Source of the DNA: Tetraselmis striata
Lineage: Eukaryota; Chlorophyta; Chlorodendrophyceae; Chlorodendrales; Chlorodendraceae
NCBI GenBank assembly: GCA_006384855.1
Contig: VCJN01001401.1
Location: 1 to 64,000 of the forward strand
Reading direction: 5' to 3'
DNA: 64,000 nucleotides
The notes under the pieces are model-generated. The model saw only the letters and a list, made by a program, of their open reading frames with translations, was not told the DNA's origin and ran no database searches. Shown piece after piece: positions 45,930 to 55,875 of the stretch (positions are counted from its first letter, which is position 1; the number at the start of each line of letters is the position of its first letter). A program made the position numbers and the translations under genes.

Positions 45930-47430
45930 TCGCCCCGAAGCCGCCGCCCCAGCACTTGACCTCTTGCGCCAACTGCAGTAGTACTGCCAGACAGACATAC
46001 AGGTACGCTAACATGCTGTATTTATACATATAGAACAAATTCCTGATATGCACCCCCCCCCCCCCCCCCCCCCACAAAAGTTTAGCCCTGGAGGAATCCG
46101 GATGCGAGCGCATCGCTGCGTGCCAGCATGCAGTAAAAACCATACGCACTCCACTAACTACACTACTAAAGCTTAGCTTGAATGGCCTTGGTTGCAGCGT
46201 AGCCTCCAAAATGTCGCCCTAAAGCATCGTTTTACGCGATGCGCTTTTTCCGCTCACCTACAATCAGTAAATGTTGTGTTTGACCAGAAAATGGCTTAAG
46301 ACAATTGCATGCGTTTCAGCTTTTTGGGGCCGCGCATGCTCCCAAGCTTTCGCGCACGGAAAGTATAATAGATGATGAATAAATTGTGTAAGTATTGTGC
46401 CAGTTGGATGATGGCGTGGCATCACACCCTTGCATACGCCACTATCCCTACGTTTTTCTCAGCGTTCGAAAGGGAATGGAAATGCGATCCGTTGGTAGCA
46501 TAGCACGCGACGCGCTATATGGCCCAAGCTTCACCATGCGAGTAGCCCATATCAAAACCGTTTTGATGCGCCACTGCCATGACGTAGCGCGGGAGGTGTG
46601 CATGAAAGATAGGCACTGTAAAAACACTCATTATTGCCAAGTCGCAGATAGAAAACTTTCAGGAATCACCAGCAAAAAGTTGTCTAGAAACGGGAAAACG
46701 CCATAATGTAAAGTTGTTGGTCCACGTTAGAGCATTTATGGACTCGAGTCTGAGGCACAATGGGTTGCATCTAGGTGCCCGTGACGTGGCCTAACAATGG
46801 GCCCCTATGTTTGAAAACACGTTTTTGGGCCCGTAGACCCCTTCAACTTTAGAGAATCGCAAACCTGAGCGCAAAAATCCGGGCAATATAAGTCCCCTGA
46901 CTTTTAATGATAGCGCTATATACTTATGTATGGCTTCTCCAACGCGACGTCGTATGCCGCAATCCGACGCCGTTTCGCAAAGATATGCCCCTTGGCTCGC
47001 CTCCCAAACTGCGATTGCAACACAATATTCCCGACATTGACAGAGCTCGGATTCGTCTACCCTCTCGCGTAGAGACTCGTTTTTACTCAATAAAAGCAGG
47101 GAGTGGTCGCATGACACCACTATGTCAACGAATCTCGAAGAAAAAATGCACCTATAAGTGGCGAAAAACGTTATTTATATGCTCCGAAACGGCTTACAAT
47201 GCTGAAATTGGGGCATTGTTGCAGCGCGTCTGCCACTTTGTCTGCGACTTCTCTGCGCCAAAGTAAGCGATATTTCCCGATTAGCGACGATACACCCAGC
47301 CACGATTGGGCATACTTGCGGTTGGTCGAATGGCATATATTAATATTGCCATAAACTATCACAACATTGAATTCCCGCGTGTCGTATGACTTTGGGTGGG
47401 CAAGACTTTTGTGGACAAGTATACATAGAG
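45930..47430 (-). mobile_element. Non-autonomous TIR DNA element, copy B (inverted relative to copy A)
   Basis: The reverse complement follows copy A (3015-4570) almost base for base, with small indels. The TIR-like motif is at 45930-45990 and a 21-nt C run lies at 46053-46073. It lacks the 140-bp duplication of copy A. No long conserved frame is shared by the copies, so it is not protein-coding. Confidence 0.65.
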
Positions 47431-47824
47431 TGTACATCAATGATTTTATATAGTATAGTGGTGAAATCGTAAATTTACTTCTCCTCGCGCATGCTCGTCG
47501 GATCACTAAATCAGCAGCAGAAGGCGCTGCCGCTGCCTCGTTCGACAGCCGCCGTGGATGATGTGCGGTACTGGTGTGAATTACAAAAAAGGAAGTAACA
47601 AATCACCTACTGCAAACAGTTGCACGAAACATCGACACAGCAATCCACCTCGAGGCGGATCCGGTACGAGCAATCCTTTTCTCATAATCACAGTGTCTCA
47701 GCCGAATCGCTCGCAGGCGGCGATCAGTGCCAACCAGCACAGCGGCGCAAGATCGAGCTAACTATGCTAGGCGGCCAACCAAGCTTTATCTTTTAGTGAG
47801 GCGACACTGAGGCTGCGAAGATCC

Positions 47825-49458
47825 ATGGCTCTCCTTACCAAGGCGTTGGCCGTGCTGGTTGCGCTCGGCTCAGTGCGGGTCGCCCAGGAGCGGCGCCGGG
47901 TGAGGGAGTTGCCGCGTGCCAGCTCGCTCAACGAAGCCCTGCAAGTGTGAGGCGGCCGGCCCCTGGCCCCCTACCGACCCCATAACTCTCCCTGTCCTCC
48001 CCACAACGAACCTTCCTAGTTTGCGGTCCTGCCTGAGCTGTGCATAAGTATGCGCCGATGCGCGCCATCGCAACCAGCGTATCTATCACTTATGGAGATC
48101 GACATGTATGGAGGAGCACCGCCGGTTGAGCGACTTGTCCGATAGCGACGCACGATCGCGCGCACGGCCGCTGGTCTATGTCGTGCTACCGACTCGTTCT
48201 ACCGCCAGCACGAACCTGAACCCGATTCGTCCTCATTCTGTCGTTCTCACACCCCGAAACCCTATGTATGTTGCTGACGGTGGTTCGCCGGGTACCGGCA
48301 GGTACGAGAGGTCGGCGGAGCCCAACTCGGGCTGGATCAAGTTCGTGGAGCGTGGCGCCGACAACGCCGGCGCTCGGATGGTGTTCGAGGAGTTCGTGCC
48401 TGCTCAGCTGCCGTTTGGTTTTGAGCCTGGGAAGCCTGGCTCACCGCCTTACCACATCCATACTCGCCAGGTGGAGATCTTTGAGGTGGGCAATTGCCGG
48501 ACAGCTGTTTACAAGCACTCGCTTGTTAAGACTACTGGGGTAAACTATCGATCCGGCGACACACAACCTGCCAAAACTGACAGACTGGCGCACGATCCAT
48601 ATGCTGCCTGATTTGCAGGTGCTGGAGGGCGTGTTCACTTACAAGCTGAACGGGACAGTGGGCCAGATGCAAGCGGGCGAATCGGTGTCAATCCCTCCGG
48701 TATGCCCTCATGCGCTTGCCATCAAGGCATCCACTGTCCTCAGTCCACCCGCAGGTGCCAGCCACCAGAGGCACACGGTGCGGTGCAAAGCACGGTATAC
48801 AGGAAGCATCAGCAGCCGAATGCAACTCATGCTGGCTGTGCGATGTCCTGCACAGGGCGTGAGCCACCAGTTCTGGAACAACGAGACCGACACCGACATG
48901 ATGATACGCATCACGCTGGAGCCAGCGCTTTCCAGTGAAGCATTCTTTGAGAACATCATGGGTCTGCAAAAGGACGGCTACGGCAGGTGATCTCCCCCCC
49001 ACCTCGCGGCCCCATGCTCTCCCTCGCTACAACACGCCATGCACTCCCCTTGCAACCACCCGTAGTCCGCCCTGCTGCATATCGGCCGCATGCCGTATCC
49101 TCCCTCACCTTGCCCTGCGACGCCCACGTACAGTCCCCTGCAGATGATCTGCCTGCTGTACGGGCATGATGTGGAGCTCAACGATGTGCCGCTGCCAATC
49201 CGCCTGGCCATCAAGCACATCCTGTAAGCGGCGGCCCCTGCGCCCCAAAGGCGCCCACGGGACAGCTGCTGCGCGCTATATTCCACTCTGCAACACTCCG
49301 CCGCCTGACAATCGTGCGCCACTCTGATTGTGGGCCGCAGGTACCCCTTTTCGAAACTGGCGGGCTACCGCACAATGTACCCTCAATACACCAGCGCACA
49401 GGCCGTCGAGTCTTTGAAATACAGCGACGAAGGCCACGGCGAGCTGCTCAAGCAGTAA
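47825..49458 (+). CDS. Putatively secreted cupin-domain protein, six or more exons
   Basis: Exons 48302-48485, 48619-48699, 48856-48986, 49134-49223 and 49341-49458 join in frame and encode a single-domain cupin. Landmarks are SGWIKFVERGADNAGARMVF, GSPPYHIHTRQVEIFEVLEG (the metal-binding HxH with Glu), VGQMQAGESVSIPPGVSHQF (the second-motif His) and ending ESLKYSDEGHGELLKQ. The fold normally holds one metal ion; the substrate is unknown. An upstream ATG at 47825 starts a short exon with a clear signal peptide (ALLTKALAVLVALGSVRVA) and a donor GTGAGG. Its phase does not match the exon at 48302, so one more exon, or an earlier start of that exon near 48250, is needed. The last two junctions use acceptors GTACAG and GCCGCAG with phase 2 splits. 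Confidence 0.7.
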
Positions 49459-50640
49459 GCCATTACACATTAAACTACCCCGCAACTATCCTGCAAACCA
49501 TTTTTCTGTGTAGTTCCCTTGCCGGTCCTCCGAATCATCGAACAGCATGGCAGACAAGCCCAACCAGCGCTGGAGAGCGAGGGCCTGCAACAGTCGGCGC
49601 TGCCCCACGATGAGCAGACTCGGGATGTTGTTTAAATTACAAGCACGGATTACACGCGGAATAAGCAACAAATGCAGCAACATTTCCCAAATAGTCACAT
49701 GAGAGATATAAGTAATAGTAGCATCACTATGGGGGCCGGCGCCAATATAGGGACACTGCAAATATGAAGAACTAGCCCTGCCTGCCAGAGCTCAAATGTA
49801 GAGGAACGTCCAGCAAAAGTATTGCGAGTGTTCTTATAATTGCTTTGCATGCGAGGCCATTTTGCAGCTTACGATAAGGGTTATTATTCACTGCTGTGTC
49901 ACCGCCCGTACGCGTGACAAGTTATTATCAGCTATTATTAAGTTACCAGATACTAGTCGTTGTTGTATTAGACTGTGCTGATATATTATAACTGAACTTT
50001 TTTTAATGAACATGATGAATAGTATGTATGTAATAGCGTCACTACAATCAAGAGTGCAAATCATTTGACGTCAGTAACAAACGTATACATACTCATACTA
50101 GTGTCGCAACAAACAGCATGAACTGTACATTTACTCAAAGACTGTGAGCACAGTCTATCAGCAGCGGTGAGCACACGCACCGAGTGATGGTTGCCTCAGT
50201 TCTTGTATGCTGAGGGGTTTTAGCAGTACCTTTTATATCGCTGCTATACTGGCAGCAGCCCCTATACAGACAGCGCTCTCTGATCTCTGCCGCACCGCAC
50301 AATCACTGTCAGCAGGAACGCACATAATTGCGTGACAAGCTGTCAGCTACTTGTACAACAACTTGCATTTACGCAGCGCTTTTAATGGGAAATCTATAGG
50401 CTCTTGCCAAAACAGAGACAGCTGGCCCCGACAGCCAAGCACGATCCCCGTACAATGATGTTTGCCTAAACTAAGGAAGAAATTGTTAGTACTGCAAGTT
50501 GGCTTGAGGATGCAGCGGGGGCGGGCGGGGGCATCCTCCCGGCAATTCGTACATACGCACGAAGCACACCATAAGGACACGATGAAACAGGAAACGCGGC
50601 TGGGTTGAGATCAGTAAGGTGTCACGACCGCACATAACGT
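49459..50640. other. AT-rich spacer
   Basis: No gene. A diverged arm of the foldback repeat family lies at about 49745-49890. The rest is AT-rich single-copy sequence. Confidence 0.4.
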
Positions 50641-50648
50641 CTCACCCT

Positions 50649-50987
50649 CTAGCAAGGCTCTGCAGCAACGTGGTGCCCTCCCCAGGTGGCGAAGCATACA
50701 TTGTGTGCGGTCTTGGCATCCGGGCCGGCTGCCCATGCCCTTACTAGGAATCCGAGGGCAAGATAGCCGGCCCTGTATCGGCTCTCACACGCGCGGCACA
50801 TGGCTGCAATAAAAGCAGCCACTCGCAGGCGACCGCGCATTTCTCCATCTTCTGTGCTTCCTTGGTGGGACAGCCCTCCCTTCCATTTCTGTATTTCCTT
50901 AAGCCACACGTGGCTATTTTCTTTCATGTACACCGCCTCGCACAATTTTGGCCAATCTTCAATAACAGCTCCATCCACCCCGGCCAC
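50649..50987 (-). CDS. Hypothetical exon or transposon fragment
   Basis: A minus-strand frame of about 112 codons with balanced composition: VIEDWPKLCEAVYMKENSHV, GEMRGRLRVAAFIAAMCRAC, RYRAGYLALGFLVRAWAAGP. It ends at a TAG. No ATG opens it, so it would be a last exon or a fragment. The family is not recognised. Confidence 0.35.
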   Translation of the reverse strand: MAGVDGAVIEDWPKLCEAVYMKENSHVWLKEIQKWKGGLSHQGSTEDGEMRGRLRVAAFIAAMCRACESRYRAGYLALGFLVRAWAAGPDAKTAHNVCFATWGGHHVAAEPC

Positions 50988-51057
50988 GGTCCGCCCCGCC
51001 CCGCCCTATGTCATAACTTACCGTACTTACTTATAGCTCATACGGTGGCATCACCAC

Positions 51058-51933
51058 ATGTACCAGGTATATAACCGCAAGATGCACCCATGCATCGCCA
51101 ACATTTATGGCGCGCGGCGCGAGGCCCCGGCCACTATCGAGTGGCATGAGTTGGATCGCCACCTCGGTATGTTAATTCCTCAACGCGCTGCTCGGATTGC
51201 CAAGGTACACCTGCCCACAACAGTCTTGCCCCTTCTTGTCAAGCATCAATTGTAGATTGGGCCATTATCAGCACTCGCCTGATAATGGCGTTTCCGGCCG
51301 CGCCCTTCCATGTGACATGACATCATGCGTGGCGGCAGCCCTACGTGGCGTTGGTTGTGCTCTGGTTGTAAAAAGCCACTCGTGTGCGGGTCATTGTTCA
51401 GGGTTAGTAATGAATTTGATAACCCAATGTCACAAGGGCGCGTTTTTTTAATCGCACGTATATGCGTTCTATGTGTACGGCTGTACGGCCAGAGTTAGCT
51501 TTACCATCGTGGAACACATCCACAAAGGCGCGCTCTCCCCGCCGTCGGCATGCACGCAAGTGAGCATGCAGTTCCCGCAACACAGCCAATACTGCTATTA
51601 AGGCTTGCTCCAAAACCAGCCCACCTACAGCTGCTGTCCGCATTCAATGCGCCCTTGGTAGAGCCGGGCTTCAGCCCGTACTGCGCACGGGTGCAGCCCC
51701 CGAGTCAGCGGGTGGGTCCACATGGTTACCTGCTAGGGCATCGTCCAGGATTTGTGGTAGAACTAGCAATCAATACGTTCCCATATTCTGCTATTGGGCT
51801 GCTCCTAGCGGGCCCCTACGCAGGGGGAAATTCGCCTGCGCGGGGCGAGTACATCGCCTTTTTTCATCGGGATGCGGGTTGCGCGGTAAGCCACTGTATT
51901 AGGGATGGTAGGAAAACCTAAAAATATTTGCAT

Positions 51934-51967
<34 letters not shown>

Positions 51968-52522
51968 TACCTCCCTTGGTTATATCTCCACCGAGGGGCC
52001 CAGCAGGATTGGAACCAGCGTAGAGCGGAATCACGAGCGTAATAGACCCCCCCCCCCCCCCCCCCCCCAACGGCACTTATCACATCTCAAGCCGTTGATA
52101 AATATTCTAAGTTACTTACATAATAAAAGTACCGCCACTGTACCACCCGGCGGTCGGCGGCGCCGGTGCTGACATGGCGATACAGACAGATACGCACACG
52201 GCAAGACTTTCGAAGGGGATTGTATATGGATGCCCACATGTGCGGCAAGGCAAAAGGGCCACACGAGGAGGTGGACGCCAAGCCCATTTTTTGGTATACC
52301 GATCCCATGCATCATCACGCGTGGGCCATGTGTGAGGCTTACCCGCACTCGTTTGACCTCCGACCTTGGGGACCGAACGAGGAGACGGCCAATGTGGTGG
52401 GAGATGATGCCGCTACGTTCCGACATACGCGCCGATTCGTGGTGGATTTTCCGTCACCTATCGCGGTGACATTAGCGGTACAAACCAGGGTTGGGCAGAA
52501 CAACCGTTGGGGGTTCTTATAA
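51058..52522 (+). CDS. Possible multi-exon hypothetical gene or transposon remnant
   Basis: Three plus-strand stretches have protein-like composition: 51058-51206 (MHPCIANIYGARREAPATIE then HELDRHLGMLIPQRAARIAK, followed by GT), 51640-51895 (SPYCARVQPPSQRVGPHGYL, then YSAIGLLLAGPYAGG, followed by GTAAGC) and 52166-52522 (EEVDAKPIFWYTDPMHHHAW, then FVVDFPSPIAVTLAVQTRVG, ending in TAA). The gaps hold C runs of 32 nt (51936-51967) and 22 nt (52047-52068), as in introns of proven genes here. No family is recognised and the joins were not solved. Confidence 0.3.
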
Positions 52523-53350
52523 CATAACTAAGTTATGACATAAGGCATAAGTTGGCTGTACTGAGCATAACCATATTTACATATGTATCAGGCATAACAT
52601 AAGTACTTTTGGCATAAGCATAAGTGTTTATGGCATAATATATGGCATAACTTCTGCTGCAAGTACTGCAGAATAATATGCCATTGCACCAAATATGCCA
52701 AGAGGATTCACATGTAATGTCTGCCGCGTACCTTGTTAGTATCAAAGGATTACAATCAAATTAAATGATGCGCTTGAGATAGCCAGCCGCACACTGCCCG
52801 GCATTGGTGTGTCATCAATTATCACATAGCAACTATCTACTCAAAACCATCTTCAATACTAACAGCAATTATGGGCTCTGCTTCACACACGGCAGCCATT
52901 GGTTGTGCCGCGACTCGCCATAATGCTGACCTCTTGCAGAACAGCACATTGCGATCCGTTGTAGTTTCGCTGATGTAAGGGAATTCCTCGCTATGTATCT
53001 TTTAGCAGTCATTGGTGTATTAGGTGCCTAGCAGCTCGGCGACGTAGTCCCCAATGTCCTTAGGGGCTTCGGTGTGGCGACAAGCTAGTGCGTTTCTGCG
53101 GCCGATGCGGGCGCGTTCACGGCTTTGCCATTTTGTCGGCCTTGCGCCCTCGGTGATTGGCCCCATGGGTACCAATAGCAATACCTTGCTCATAGCGACC
53201 AGCGCGCGGCGGGGGCTCCATCATATACGAAGGTTGTTGATGTGGTACACCTGTGCAGAACTATTTAAACGACAAGCTTATGCCGCTTATGCTGCTTATG
53301 TGCTGTTTATGCTGGGTAGCGGCTGGACTTATGTCATAGCAGAAATGCTT
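52520..53350. repeat. GGCATAA/TTATGCC-rich inverted flanks
   Basis: At 52520-52670 the plus strand is full of GGCATAA and ACATAAG heptamers (about ten). At 53268-53350 the reverse form (GCTTATGCCGCTTATGCTGC and similar) appears about seven times. The about 600 bp between them has no recognised gene. Confidence 0.55.
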
Positions 53351-53358
53351 ATGCACAT

Positions 53359-53970
53359 ATGTTGTGTCGACAGCATATAAAGTCCGTCACTTATCCCCAA
53401 GCGTGGTACAAACCCGTCAAATCCGGATATACACCTGGAGCAGTACCCGGACCACCCGGATTGCCTGCGCGTGCGGAACGTGCAATTGATCGACGAGCCG
53501 GAAGAGATCGCGCCGTGCGAGCTAATCCATCCTCGTATGCATGCCAACAACGTCGGGCGCGCGGCTTCTCGAAAACGCCGCCCGGACCTGCTGCCCCTGG
53601 GCGCCCCGGCCCCCAGCGAGGACCAGTAGGGCTTATTGTTCATCCTCGTAACCCTGCACGCCCACGGCAGCGGCCGGCTAGGGCTAAATACCACGCAAAA
53701 GACCCATGCGTGGGCTTCCCGCCACGGGCAGCGGCCCAACTCCGTTGGTTGCACGATCGCGACGCGCGCCAGCGTCGATACCGGCATGACGATGCGCAAC
53801 CAAGCCGCTCGGCTACTGGGGGAGGCGACTCGAACGAGGACGACATGGACGAGGACCCTCCGGGCCTCGACGAGGAGCAACTGGCTATCAACCTCCCGGA
53901 GGCGGTCGCAGCACCGGAACCCCAGACGACTGCGATGACCGTGCATTCGTCGCTGGCCATGTTGCCTTAG
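53359..53970 (+). CDS. Low-complexity open frame next to the tyrosine recombinase fragment
   Basis: A 203-codon frame, Pro/Arg/Ala-rich, ending in an acidic stretch (NEDDMDEDPPGLDEEQLAIN). The opposite strand is also open over its whole length. It lies 30 bp upstream of a tyrosine recombinase remnant and may be part of the same element, but no domain is visible. Confidence 0.25.
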   Translation: MLCRQHIKSVTYPQAWYKPVKSGYTPGAVPGPPGLPARAERAIDRRAGRDRAVRANPSSYACQQRRARGFSKTPPGPAAPGRPGPQRGPVGLIVHPRNPARPRQRPARAKYHAKDPCVGFPPRAAAQLRWLHDRDARQRRYRHDDAQPSRSATGGGDSNEDDMDEDPPGLDEEQLAINLPEAVAAPEPQTTAMTVHSSLAMLP

Positions 53971-53999
53971 CCGACTCTAACTTCTAGGGTGACACCCCT

Positions 54000-54337
54000 G
54001 TCGAACACTCAGCTTCTTAGACAGCCGCTACCGCCATGTCGGGGTGGCTTTCTATGGCCGTGCGTCTCGTCGGCGCGGCGCCGCGGGCACCTCTCGCAGC
54101 TCTCACAGCCTCCGCAAGGGTCCGGCCTTAGCTGCCAACGCCATCGGCATTCCGCTGTCACACGTCCGCTACATGGGCGGTTGGGCGCGCAACTCCGATG
54201 TCGTCTTAGACTGCATCGGCTCCATCGTTCTACCGCCCCCCGGCGCTTGGTTTTTCTTCGGCCACATTGCGCCTCCGCGCCACTTCCAAGTTCAACAAGA
54301 CTCCGCACCGATGTTCCTATTGTCCCCGCTCAAGTGA
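54000..54337 (+). pseudogene. Tyrosine recombinase C-terminal fragment (DIRS/Crypton-like)
   Basis: The frame ends with HSLRKGPALAANAIGIPLSH and MGGWARNSDVVLDCI. This is the HxxR box, the second His/Trp position (GGW) and the place where the catalytic Tyr should stand (VVLDYI in related algal DIRS recombinases, from memory of the family). Cys replaces Tyr, so this copy could not cut DNA. The upstream catalytic Arg region is missing or out of frame. Confidence 0.65.
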
Positions 54338-54429
54338 CCTGGCGTTACCCATGCTACGTCAACCCGCCGCTCTCTCCATTCGCTCTTCCCTGGCAAAACC
54401 ATGCTCAACGGTTAAATGTTCTAATGTGA

Positions 54430-55875
54430 TAGTGGATTTTATTTTTTCCGCAAATGCTTTCCAGCTACATGTGCTGTTACATGGGTAGGGTTACTCACAA
54501 CCCGGTGCTGCTTGCTAGCCAGGTAACCGACCCGGCTCGGCTATAAGCAGCAAGCTAACTCTGGCAAGGAGGCAAATCTCGAGGAAATCCGTGTCAAGGT
54601 GGGCATGACCTGGGCCGGCAGGCCAATTTATGGGCGGTAGGCCCCAGGTATATCCACTAGCTGAGGAGTGGCTGCGGGGCAACATGTATTACAAGTTGTT
54701 GGAGTACCAGAACGTGGCGAAAGAGATAAATCCGCATGTTTCGTTGGAGCTAGTAGACTCCAAATGCAGCTAGCCGCCCATCACCCCCACGTTCAGCGCC
54801 GCCTAGTCGAAAACAATCTGCCAGCAACTAAATGTGATATGCTGTGAAACATCGCCGTTGTAATCAGGTAGTACATGCCCTATCATGTTGCTCGCATTGC
54901 GGTAAATGCCCATCCTCATGCACAGCATGTCCATGCTGTTGCACAATATGGAACGAAGCCATTGTGCCTTAATCCCCCCCCCCCCCCCCCCAACCTTGAC
55001 GGTGTTCGGAACAATACTTTACACACAACATGGGGCAGCTACAAAACTGAGTTTGAAGGGTCGGGGGGGAGGGGGGGGGGGGGGCAAATCAGAGGGGGGC
55101 GGGGGTCCTGCTAAAACGAGACATTAATTCTCACTGGCATGACGGGGGGACTGTATCATAATCCTTATTGATATGTAATTATTTTCGAAAAATATATATC
55201 GCATAGAAGTATCGGCGCGGGCCTCATTGTCTGTCCGCTCGGTAGATCGGTGGTCTTCCACTCAGGACGTCTCTGGATCGCTTTTGTGAATTCAGGGCAG
55301 CACAGTCCGGGCCCGTATCCCGGGTTTACACGGTTCAATGCATTACCCTTCGGGGTTTGAATCATGCATATAGCGAATACTGGCTACTGTGCCAGACCTA
55401 CCTGTACGACCGCAATTTCCATACAATGTCAAGTGCTGGGGCGGCTTCGGCCAATGACCAGCTCGGGGCGAACTTTTAGTACCGGCGGGCGGTAATCATC
55501 GGGTGTAATCCTTATTAGTACCGGTACCTGTAGTGTAGTTTTTCACGTCACTGCTTTATAACATATGCGCATATAACATATGCGCACCGCCGGTAGTGCA
55601 GTGTTGATGCTTGATGTCGTGGCGGATCGCGCGGTAAGGATTTATACTGCGCTCGTACGGTACAGGTATCCGTAGTGGGCTGCTTACATTGCTGCGCGCG
55701 GCGCCACGTTACGGTACTGTAGCGACTTACTGGAAGCCGGAGCACTCGTCATCATCACTGCGGCGAGCGAATTGCCGGCGGATGCGCGGCCGGCCCATCA
55801 ACGCGTCCACAACCTACAGAACACCGTGCCCGCACGACCCCCGACCCCCACCAACCCCCTCTCACACACCAATCT
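54430..55875. other. Spacer upstream of ZDS
   Basis: No gene. It holds an 18-nt C run (54974-54991), a broken G run (55063-55084) and the TIR-like motif of the 1.6 kb element in reverse at 55431-55480. It presumably includes the ZDS promoter; no TATA box was identified with confidence. Confidence 0.4.

Noticed and set aside
53329-53946. Minus-strand 205-codon frame
   Set aside because: No domain, and the plus strand over the same span is equally open; GC bias explains both.
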